Source: Treponema sp. (GTDB taxonomy: Bacteria; Spirochaetota; Spirochaetia; Treponematales; Breznakiellaceae). Taken from it: DNA of 14,780 bases. The notes beneath the pieces are model-generated. The model did no database searches, was not told where the DNA came from, and saw only the letters and a list, made by a program, of their open reading frames with translations. The stretch lies in assembly GCA_031276615.1 (NCBI GenBank), contig JAISND010000115.1:1-14780 (forward strand), in the 5' to 3' direction. A program made the translations under genes and the position numbers. This document shows, in pieces, positions 8,960 through 14,780 of this stretch (its first letter is position 1; each line of letters begins with the position of its first letter).

Positions 8960-10117
8960 CTACTTCCCCACATCCCGTCCCAGGGTGATCTGCGACGCGG
9001 CAAAGTTTTCAACGGTCCGCTTCTTCTCGAAAAAACGGGGCATTGCCGCGCTCATGGAATCGCGCCTGTAAAAGGGATCCTCGGGCGTGATGGGGAGAGT
9101 CACCGGCGCGCGCAGAACGGAGGATTTGTAGACGGCCATGATGAGTTCAAGGGCGTTGCGTCCGTCAATGCCGCCGATTGCGAGCTTTTCCCCGCCGCGG
9201 ATTGCCGCGAGGAAGTTGCCGATCTGCGCGGGATGGCCTTCCACAGCAAGGGAAGGCAGCGCGTCGTAGGCGGCCTGGAGGCTCTGCCTGGCCCCGGTAT
9301 CCTCTTCGGGGAAGCCGTTGGGCAGGGCCTTTGACGCCGCGGTTTTCCAGGGCACCGAAAGCCGTCCCTTTTCGGCCTGAAAGATCAGCTCCTGTTCTTC
9401 GTCGTGGGTGACAAGGGACGCGGTCATCTGGGCGAGCATGCCGGGGTATTCGAAAATGGCGATACCCAGATCCTCACATTCGGAATTGTCGTGGGCAGTG
9501 TTGGTGATGACCGCGGTAACCCGCTCGGGCCTGCCCAGCATCCACAGAAGGAGGTCGATGTGGTGAACCGCGTGGCTGGTGACGCAGCCGCCGTGCTCGC
9601 TCTTCCAGGTACCCCGCCACCAGATATCGTAGTAATTGCTTCCCCGCCACCAGAGTGAATTGACCGTCGCGTGGAGTACCCTGCCGGCCGTCTTTTCCTC
9701 AAGCAGCCGCTTCACCCTGCTGTTAGGCGTCTTGAAACGGTTCTGGGCTACCGGTGAAAGCAGCCTGCCGCTTTGTCCGGCGGCCCTTATCATCTCGTCA
9801 CATTCCTCAAGGCTCGCGGCCATGGGTTTTTCCACCAGCACATGCTTGCCGGCGCCAAGCGCCTTGACCGCCGCGGAACAATGGACATCGGGAGGCAGGC
9901 AGATTGACACCACGTCTATTCCCGGCAGTGCCAGGACTTCATCGATTTCCCCGCAGGCCTTCGCGTTTTTAAGGCCCTTGCTGTCAATCAGGGCCAGCGC
10001 CTTGTCGGGGTAGAGATCGCAGACCGCCCGTACCTCGCACTTGTCCCTGTGAAAAAGATACGCGTCCGCGTGAACCGCCGCAATGGCCCCCGAACCCAGA
10101 ATCGCAACTCCCTGCAT
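8960..10117 (-). CDS. Gfo/Idh/MocA-family NAD(P)-dependent oxidoreductase
   Basis: This 385-residue protein probably oxidises or reduces a sugar, inositol or related hydroxy-acid with NAD(P). The N-terminal Rossmann fold carries GSGAIA (8-13) and an acidic D34 in VCDLYPD that favours NAD. The family motif EKP is at 96-98, with catalytic-type K97. The second domain has WWRGTWKSEHGGCVTSHAV and HHIDLL (185-190), which matches the usual GGG...H..D substrate pocket except for Cys in place of the third Gly. The ATG at 10117 has AGGAG five bases upstream, which decides against the GTG at 10123. It lies 9 nt after the M24-fold gene and 9 nt before msrA in the same operon. The context points to catabolism of the compound imported by TctABC, but the substrate cannot be named. 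Confidence 0.9.
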   Translation of the reverse strand: MQGVAILGSGAIAAVHADAYLFHRDKCEVRAVCDLYPDKALALIDSKGLKNAKACGEIDEVLALPGIDVVSICLPPDVHCSAAVKALGAGKHVLVEKPMAASLEECDEMIRAAGQSGRLLSPVAQNRFKTPNSRVKRLLEEKTAGRVLHATVNSLWWRGSNYYDIWWRGTWKSEHGGCVTSHAVHHIDLLLWMLGRPERVTAVITNTAHDNSECEDLGIAIFEYPGMLAQMTASLVTHDEEQELIFQAEKGRLSVPWKTAASKALPNGFPEEDTGARQSLQAAYDALPSLAVEGHPAQIGNFLAAIRGGEKLAIGGIDGRNALELIMAVYKSSVLRAPVTLPITPEDPFYRRDSMSAAMPRFFEKKRTVENFAASQITLGRDVGK

Positions 10118-10126
10118 AACCACTCC

Positions 10127-11233
10127 TCATTTCTCAAGAATATCCGCGCGAATATAGGTTTTTCCGTCGACGCTTAGTTCCGCCTTTGGAAAGATCACCG
10201 GCCGGGTAATAAACTCGAAGCCCTCCGGTTTTGCCACAATGGTATCCTCGCTCTTTGTGCCGGTTATCGAAGGATTCCAGCAGAAGCCCTGGTTTTCCTG
10301 GATGATGCCCCCGTGGGAAAAATCAACGCGGTAATCCCGGGGGGTGTAGCCTATAGGCCCGCCCTGATGGTGCCTGTCAAATTCGTCCCCGAAGCCGCGC
10401 ACCGCGTAGGCTTCCCTGCCCGCGAGGAAGGGATGCTGATAACTTTTTCCGGGAACGGAATTTTTCATAAAGACAAGATCGATTTCCTGATTCAGGCGCA
10501 TCTGCCTGCGGAGTTCCGCGCTTACCGGCGTAAAGTTGACATACCGGGTCAAACAGGCGATCAGCCCGAACCTGCCGAAGTTGCCGCCCAGCTGGACCCG
10601 TTCCCTGACCCGCCTGTCCGTGGCTATGGGATGCCGGTAACGGCTTATGCGCTCGTCGGCGGCGCACATTCCCGAATAAAAAACCAGGCCGTGGGAAACA
10701 AGGCTTTCCGAAAGGCGGCCAAGGATTTCAAATTCGCTTTCACCGGGGCGGATGGACGCGGCGGTTTCTTCGAGGGAAAGGGAAACGAGGTATCCGGTTT
10801 CACGGTAGCGTTCAAGCTCGGATTCGGTCAGGGAAAAACGCAACTGCTTAATCTCTTCGGCCACGCCGGCGCCCAGGGGAGAAGCGAAATCAAGCCCCAG
10901 GGCCGCGCCGGATCCGGCGAGTTTTTTTATTGTCTCCGCCTCAAAGTTCCCGTCATGCCAGGTTCCGGCGTGAACCGCAAAACCAAGCTCTTCAAGACCT
11001 TCCTCGCCGGCCATGCGGGGCGCTTCTATATTGTTGGTTATCGCATAACGGGATTCGGCGGTAACAAGGAGTCCGCAGTTGCCCATATCGCCGATACCGA
11101 CATAATTTTTTCCGCCGCAGGAAAGCCAGGCGAAATTATCCTGCCGCTTGATGTAGACCGCGGAAAGTTTCCTTTCCCGCATAAGATTCCGCAGTCTCCC
11201 CAGTTTGATCTCAAGTTCTTCTTTTACCGTCAT
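10127..11233 (-). CDS. M24-fold (Xaa-Pro peptidase/creatinase-like) protein with altered metal site
   Basis: The 368-residue protein has the two-domain layout of prolidase/creatinase proteins, with an N-terminal creatinase-type domain (about 1-135) and a C-terminal pita-bread fold (about 140-345). Aligned by eye to Xaa-Pro aminopeptidase, the two metal Asp positions fall on G216/G217 in LGGNFG and C227 in IACLTR. The first metal Glu falls near N320 in WNPS. The His in RHHQGGPIGY (288/289) and the last Glu, E329 in KSEDTIV, are kept. H201 in RHPIATDR lines up with the catalytic His of creatinase, which also works without metals. A metal-independent amidinohydrolase or other C-N hydrolase is as likely as a peptidase. 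The start codon overlaps the tctA stop as ATGA, with AAAGGAT upstream, indicating translational coupling with the transporter. No signal peptide is seen. Confidence 0.85.
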   Translation of the reverse strand: MTVKEELEIKLGRLRNLMRERKLSAVYIKRQDNFAWLSCGGKNYVGIGDMGNCGLLVTAESRYAITNNIEAPRMAGEEGLEELGFAVHAGTWHDGNFEAETIKKLAGSGAALGLDFASPLGAGVAEEIKQLRFSLTESELERYRETGYLVSLSLEETAASIRPGESEFEILGRLSESLVSHGLVFYSGMCAADERISRYRHPIATDRRVRERVQLGGNFGRFGLIACLTRYVNFTPVSAELRRQMRLNQEIDLVFMKNSVPGKSYQHPFLAGREAYAVRGFGDEFDRHHQGGPIGYTPRDYRVDFSHGGIIQENQGFCWNPSITGTKSEDTIVAKPEGFEFITRPVIFPKAELSVDGKTYIRADILEK

Positions 11234-12723
11234 TTTTTATCCTTTTCGGGCCTTTTGTGCGCCGAGGAATATGCCGTATAAACGATGGACAGTACCGTTA
11301 CAATAATAAAGGTGCAGGAAATGGGGCGGGCAAAAAACACCTTCCAGTCGTTATGCGAAATAAGAAGCGCCCGGTTAAGGTTCTGTTCGGCCATTGGCCC
11401 CAGAATTATCCCGAGGATCATGGGTGCGCCGGGAAATCCGAGCTTCTGCATGAAAAAGCCGACGATGCCGAAAACAAGGGCGATAATAACGTCGCCCAGG
11501 TTGTTGTTCAGGGTATAGGCGCCAAGGAAACAGAAAATCATCACCAGGGGCATCATGACGCAGCGGGGCACGTCGAGGAGTTTGGGCCAGACCCTGGTTC
11601 CCACAATGCCGAAGAAAAGCATCAGAAACTGCATGATGATAAAGGCCATGAAGAAGGTATTCACCGCCTGGCCGTTCTCGACAAAAAGCTGGGGGCCAGG
11701 CTTGATGCCGATGAGCATAAAGGCGCCGAGCATGACGGCCGTTACCGTGTCGCCGGGAATGCCGAGGGTTAAGAGCGGAACCAGGGCGCCGCCGGTGGTT
11801 CCGTTGTTGGAAGATTCCGGCGCGGCAATTCCTTCCACTATACCCGTCCCGAAAAGCTCCGGGTGTTTTGAAAAACGCCGGACAACTTCATAGGCAAGGA
11901 AACAGGAAATAGCCCCGCCGGAACCGGGGATAATGCCGATGACTATGCCGATTACCGATCCGATTAAAATCGGAAGCAGCATGCTTTTGAATTCTTCCCT
12001 TGAGGGAACCATGTTTCCCAGCCGGGAAGTGTCCTGTTTGATCTGGGGAGTTTTGTTGCTGAGGTCGACAAAAACCTGCGCAAGCGCGAAGATCCCGATG
12101 AGTACGGGCAGGATATTGAAACCCGCCATCAGCTTGACCACCCCAAAGGTAAAGCGGAGATTGCCGGAAATAATATCCACCCCGACCGTGGAAAGAAAGA
12201 GGCCCATAAATCCGCTGATAAGCCCCTTCACCATGTTCTTGCCCGAAGAGCCTGCCATGAGGGTAAGGCCGAAAATCGAAAGGGCGAAAAATTCAGGGGC
12301 CTGAAAGTTAAGCGCAACTTTTGCGAGCTGCGGGGCGATGAATAAAAGGCAGATGCCGCTCAACAAACCGCCGATGGCGCTGGCAAAGACCGCGACAAAC
12401 AGGGCCTTCCCCGCCTGGCCGTTTTGCCCCATCGGATAACCGTCCAGCACCGTAGCCGATGCGGAAGGCGTACCGGGGGTCCTGAGCAGTATCGCCGAAA
12501 TGGAACCCCCGTACATGGAACCGCAGAACATCGCGGCCAGCACAACCATGGCCGGAACCTTGTCGAGCTGGTACACCAGGGGCAGCAGAAGTATCACTCC
12601 CATTGAACCGCTCATTCCGGGAATGGCGCCGATGATGATTCCCCCCACCGTTCCGACAAACATCATCAGAAAGGTGATCGGCTGGAAGGCGTCCATTAAA
12701 CCCTGTAACAATCCTGCATCCAT
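11230..12723 (-). CDS. tctA: Tripartite tricarboxylate transporter large permease TctA
   Basis: This is the large membrane subunit of a TTT-family secondary transporter, which imports carboxylates delivered by the periplasmic TctC protein. Its 497 residues match the usual size. Family motifs are present in both halves. GTVGGIIIGAIPGMSGSMG near residue 23 is echoed by GIVIGIIPGSGGAIS near 255. LLRTPGTPSASATVLDGYPM, then APESSNNGTTGGALVPLLTL and GIPGDTVTAVMLG, are typical TctA signatures. About eleven or twelve hydrophobic segments are visible. The ATG has GGGGAGG at good spacing. The tctB stop lies 18 nt upstream, and its own TGA overlaps the next start as ATGA. Substrate specificity is set mostly by TctC and cannot be read from here. 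Confidence 0.96.
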   Translation of the reverse strand: MDAGLLQGLMDAFQPITFLMMFVGTVGGIIIGAIPGMSGSMGVILLLPLVYQLDKVPAMVVLAAMFCGSMYGGSISAILLRTPGTPSASATVLDGYPMGQNGQAGKALFVAVFASAIGGLLSGICLLFIAPQLAKVALNFQAPEFFALSIFGLTLMAGSSGKNMVKGLISGFMGLFLSTVGVDIISGNLRFTFGVVKLMAGFNILPVLIGIFALAQVFVDLSNKTPQIKQDTSRLGNMVPSREEFKSMLLPILIGSVIGIVIGIIPGSGGAISCFLAYEVVRRFSKHPELFGTGIVEGIAAPESSNNGTTGGALVPLLTLGIPGDTVTAVMLGAFMLIGIKPGPQLFVENGQAVNTFFMAFIIMQFLMLFFGIVGTRVWPKLLDVPRCVMMPLVMIFCFLGAYTLNNNLGDVIIALVFGIVGFFMQKLGFPGAPMILGIILGPMAEQNLNRALLISHNDWKVFFARPISCTFIIVTVLSIVYTAYSSAHKRPEKDKK

Positions 12724-12741
12724 GCGAAAACCTCCCCGTCC

Positions 12742-13251
12742 TTACAGAAAATAAAAATCAGGCAGGAAGATTCTGAAGGCATACACAAAAAGCGCCCAAC
12801 TTGCGGCGGTCGTGATGACGCTCACCAGTAACATCCGCAGCCAGTTTCTGTCCCCGTACTGCAGCAGAAAGAGGAAAAGAAAGATCGGCGTGGTGATGAG
12901 ATAGCCCAGATACTTTAGCAGAACCACGTAGAGCCAGAACGAAAGGGCCAGTATGAGAATACCCCGGAACTCCCTGGGGCTGAGCAGCTTTTTCGTCTGC
13001 GCGGCACCCGCCTGCGCGGATACTTCTTCCGTCCGCGCGGCTTCTGTCCGCAGGACGCGGCGCCTTTGCAGCCAGCCCTGAATTGCCAGAATAATTCCCA
13101 GCGCGCCAAGCACGCCCGTAACCAGCATGGGGTAACCGCCCGGCCCCAGCCCGAAACTTGCCGGAGGGGACATGCGGCCCGCGACAGCAAACATCGCCGC
13201 CGAAAAAACCACAATCCCGATACCGGTAAAAAAATCCGCCCGTGGCGTCAT
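12742..13251 (-). CDS. tctB: Tripartite tricarboxylate transporter small subunit TctB
   Basis: This is the small membrane subunit of the TTT transporter, which partners TctA in the inner membrane. Its 169 residues and helix pattern fit the TctB family. Helices lie at about 7-25 and 39-60, followed by a charged cytoplasmic loop with Arg/Ala/Glu-rich sequence (61-95) and three more hydrophobic stretches at about 97-113, 116-131 and 138-160. GLGPGGYPM near residue 34 is the typical TctB motif after the first helix. The ATG has AGGGACGGG upstream. It is separated from tctC by 51 nt containing an intrinsic terminator, so its expression depends on readthrough. TctB proteins diverge strongly, and the identification leans on the gene order tctC-tctB-tctA. 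Confidence 0.92.
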   Translation of the reverse strand: MTPRADFFTGIGIVVFSAAMFAVAGRMSPPASFGLGPGGYPMLVTGVLGALGIILAIQGWLQRRRVLRTEAARTEEVSAQAGAAQTKKLLSPREFRGILILALSFWLYVVLLKYLGYLITTPIFLFLFLLQYGDRNWLRMLLVSVITTAASWALFVYAFRIFLPDFYFL

Positions 13252-13265
13252 AATCCCGTCCCTTC

Positions 13266-13292
13266 AAAAAAACGGCCCCGGCAAAGCCGGGG
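13266..13292 (-). terminator. Intrinsic terminator between tctC and tctB
   Basis: Read on the minus strand, CCCCGGC, loop TTT and GCCGGGG form a perfect 7-bp GC stem. CCG and a run of seven T (13272-13266) follow. It lies 10 nt after the tctC stop and before tctB. It would stop a fraction of transcripts so that the binding protein is made in excess. Confidence 0.8.
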
Positions 13293-13302
13293 TTTACCGG
13301 CC

Positions 13303-14286
13303 TTAATACCTGTCACCCAGTTTGTTGTCCTGGATAATTTTTTTGTACAGCTCGTTTTCCTCGGCGATCATCCTGTCGTAGGTCGCGCCGTCGGCATAGA
13401 GGGGATTCATCGAAAGGTTCCGCAGGGCGTCCTGGAATTCGGGATCGGCGCAGATCTGTCTGAAAATCGCTTCGAAACGCCGGACAATTTCCTCGGGAAC
13501 GGTCTTGAGAATCACCGCGCCCCTGGTCTGCTTGTTGATCACGTTGAGGCCCATCTCCACGGTGGTGGGAACATCGGGATAGGCGGCCATTTTCTTGTCG
13601 CCGATAATTGCCAGTATTCTAAGATCGCCTGAGTCAACGGAAGTGAGGCCTTCGGCGGGCACGTTCATGGAACAGTCAACCTCACGCGCCAGGGTAGCCT
13701 GCGCCGACCGGGAGCCGCCGCCAAAGGGGATGTGGTTCACTTCGATGCCGGCGGCGATGCCGAACTGAAGGGCCGCAAGGTGATTGCCGCCGCCCGCGCC
13801 GGAGTTGCCCATGGTAAGCTTCCCGGGATTCGCCTTTGCATAGGCCACAAGATCGTTCACCGTTTTAAAGGGGGAATCTTTGTGAACCAGAATATAGGGG
13901 CTGTCCTCAACCGCGCTGAAAAGGGCGCGGAAGTCGGCGGCCTCATAGGGCGCCTTTGCCATCTGGGTTCTGATGGTCTGCGCGGTAGCCCACATGGCGA
14001 TGGTGTAGCCGTCGGGACGGGCGGACATGTATTCGGTCATGCCCACCACGCTGGACGCGCCTTCAACGTTCTTTACTATCAACTGCTGCCCGTTCGCGTA
14101 TTTGGGGAAACTTGCGGCAACCGCCCTGAACAGAAGATCCGAAGCGCCGCCCACCGCCCAGGGAACGATTACCGTTACAGGCTTCTCGGGGAAACCTGAA
14201 TAATCTCCCTCCTGGGATGCTCCCTTCGCAAAGACCAGGCCGGAACAGAAGGCCAATACCAATACAACACCTAACAGCTTTTTCAT
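13303..14286 (-). CDS. tctC: Tripartite tricarboxylate transporter substrate-binding protein TctC
   Basis: This is the extracytoplasmic binding protein of the TTT transporter (Bug/TctC family), 327 residues. A signal peptide MKKLLGVVLVLAFCSGLVFA is followed by KGASQEG, with type I cleavage probable after A20. The Cys at 14 lies in LAFC, which is not a good lipobox, so lipid attachment is doubtful. Family motifs are VTVIVPWAVGGASDLLFR, ARPDGYTI, GNSGAGGGNHLAAL and IPFGGGSRSAQATLAREVD, in the usual order. The ATG has a strong GGAGGAG five bases upstream. It is the first gene of the operon, behind a near-consensus promoter and a leader with two hairpins. Known ligands of the family include citrate, other di- and tricarboxylates, aromatic acids and amino acids; the one here is unknown. 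Confidence 0.95.
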   Translation of the reverse strand: MKKLLGVVLVLAFCSGLVFAKGASQEGDYSGFPEKPVTVIVPWAVGGASDLLFRAVAASFPKYANGQQLIVKNVEGASSVVGMTEYMSARPDGYTIAMWATAQTIRTQMAKAPYEAADFRALFSAVEDSPYILVHKDSPFKTVNDLVAYAKANPGKLTMGNSGAGGGNHLAALQFGIAAGIEVNHIPFGGGSRSAQATLAREVDCSMNVPAEGLTSVDSGDLRILAIIGDKKMAAYPDVPTTVEMGLNVINKQTRGAVILKTVPEEIVRRFEAIFRQICADPEFQDALRNLSMNPLYADGATYDRMIAEENELYKKIIQDNKLGDRY

Positions 14287-14298
14287 TTTCTCTCCTCC

Positions 14299-14313
14299 CC
14301 GATATTCTATCGG
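14299..14313 (-). promoter_or_regulatory. Leader hairpin abutting the tctC ribosome-binding site
   Basis: CCGATA and TATCGG form a perfect 6-bp stem around a 3-nt loop. The GGAGGAG site of tctC begins immediately downstream on the minus strand. The hairpin could affect ribosome access or protect the mRNA 5' region. Confidence 0.4.
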
Positions 14314-14345
14314 TTCTCTCTTTTGGATAGATGATTTTTCAGAAC

Positions 14346-14360
14346 CCGGTGATCCACCGG
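14346..14360 (-). promoter_or_regulatory. Hairpin or operator at the tctC transcript 5' end
   Basis: On the minus strand, CCGGTG, GAT and CACCGG make a perfect 6-bp palindrome about 4-18 nt after the predicted transcription start. It may be an RNA hairpin protecting the 5' end or a repressor site over the start region. Confidence 0.45.
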
Positions 14361-14370
14361 AACAGGGTTT

Positions 14371-14399
14371 ATTTTAACACCAAATTTTCAGGATGTCTA
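14371..14399 (-). promoter_or_regulatory. Sigma-70-type promoter of the tct operon
   Basis: On the minus strand, TAGACA (14399-14394) matches the -35 consensus at five of six bases. TAAAAT (14376-14371) matches the -10 at five of six, with an ideal 17-nt spacer. The predicted start near 14364 gives a leader of about 78 nt to tctC. A small palindrome GTAT-N4-ATAC at 14408-14419 lies just upstream of the -35 and could bind an activator. Confidence 0.7.
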
Positions 14400-14710
14400 C
14401 TATACTTGTATGGCAATACGGGATCACGCCTGCATCTCCCCTGACAGTTTTTCTGTTTTCCGGCGGGGAACAGGCCTTTGTCCGGAAACAGGGTGAGCGT
14501 ATGTACCAAGGAAAATTACTGCGGGCGGGGAAAGACAGGATGCCAGGCGCCATTCCTTTGTTTGTACCCCGGTTCTTTTCTGTCTGTTGTGGACTGACAA
14601 AAATTCAGATGAAAGAAACCCTCAAAACAAAATGCTGTACCGCCCGCGGCAAAACCTGTCGGATTGAGTGTTTCTAACGTCTGTTTTTGCCGGGATACGC
14701 TATGAACCTG
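14400..14710. other. Divergent intergenic stretch without a convincing gene
   Basis: Between the tctC promoter and the right-edge gene there is about 300 nt with no recognisable protein or RNA. A 94-codon + strand open frame (14393-14677) has no ribosome-binding site, no domain signature and irregular, Cys/Lys-rich composition at its end. It is judged spurious. A loose inverted repeat TTTTCCGG...CCGGAAA lies around 14455-14487. Confidence 0.55.
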
Positions 14711-14739
14711 TTTTCATAAACGCGCAAAGGGGCTACAAT
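14711..14739 (+). promoter_or_regulatory. Candidate promoter and operator of the right-edge gene
   Basis: TTTTCA (14711-14716) and TACAAT (14734-14739) are 17 nt apart. The -10 matches five of six consensus bases and the -35 four of six. A palindrome TATGAA-N6-TTCATA (14701-14718) overlaps the -35 and could be a repressor site. The expected transcription start falls on the ATG at 14746. Confidence 0.4.
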
Positions 14740-14745
14740 ACAGAC

Positions 14746-14780
14746 ATGGAATGGTTTACGCGTCAGCCGACAGTGCTCCA
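14746..14780 (+). CDS. Start of an unidentified gene cut by the right edge
   Basis: An ATG at 14746 opens a frame reading MEWFTRQPTVL to the end of the window. Only 11 codons are visible, so no family can be named. AAAGGGG ends 14 nt before the ATG, too far for a standard ribosome-binding site. The promoter immediately upstream suggests a leaderless or very short-leader mRNA. It is divergent from the tct operon and could be its regulator, as is common, but nothing seen proves this. Confidence 0.4.
   Translation, partial: MEWFTRQPTVL

Noticed and set aside
10313..11281. 322-codon + strand open frame
   Set aside because: Antisense to the M24-fold gene, and its product has no recognisable motif.

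Overview
The window is GC-rich (roughly 60% by eye) and reads as ordinary bacterial chromosome from a free-living or host-associated anaerobe or facultative anaerobe. The combination of a long B12-dependent ribonucleotide reductase, a sigma-54 two-component pair and a tripartite tricarboxylate transporter (TTT) fits several phyla. A GC-rich spirochaete or an alphaproteobacterium-like lineage are both conceivable, and there is no rRNA or other marker to settle it. No tRNA, rRNA, CRISPR array or full insertion sequence was seen.

Region 1 (1-2890, + strand) holds a membrane sensor histidine kinase, cut by the left edge, followed 27 nt later by its likely partner, an NtrC-type sigma-54 response regulator. 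An AT-rich palindrome follows the regulator directly. Region 2 (about 2986-3828, - strand) is a TauE/SafE-type membrane permease that converges on the regulator.

Region 3 (3829-4551) is an unusually structured 720-nt divergent intergenic stretch. It contains a long GAGCCTG...CAGGCTC inverted repeat, a 12-bp perfect palindrome, a probable tandem NrdR-box operator (two 16-bp boxes 31 bp apart), a hairpin with a T-rich tail, and a 162-bp REPIN/MITE-like element flanked by TA. It leads into nrdJ (4552-8328, + strand), a 1258-residue class II ribonucleotide reductase with all expected catalytic cysteines. The operator and the enzyme together suggest NrdR control of deoxynucleotide synthesis.

Region 4 (14399-8453, - strand) is a probable six-gene operon, read tctC, tctB, tctA, M24-fold protein, Gfo/Idh/MocA oxidoreductase, msrA. 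A sigma-70-like promoter and a structured leader precede tctC. A good intrinsic terminator lies between tctC and tctB, which should leave the binding protein in excess over the membrane subunits. tctA and the M24 gene overlap at ATGA, and the other downstream junctions are 9 nt. The simplest reading is capture and uptake of an unknown carboxylate, followed by processing by the M24-fold protein and the oxidoreductase. The M24 protein appears to have lost three of the five canonical metal ligands, so it may be a creatinase-like enzyme rather than a peptidase.

The right edge (14746-14780) holds the first codons of an unidentified + strand gene, divergent from tctC, with a promoter placed so that its mRNA could be leaderless.
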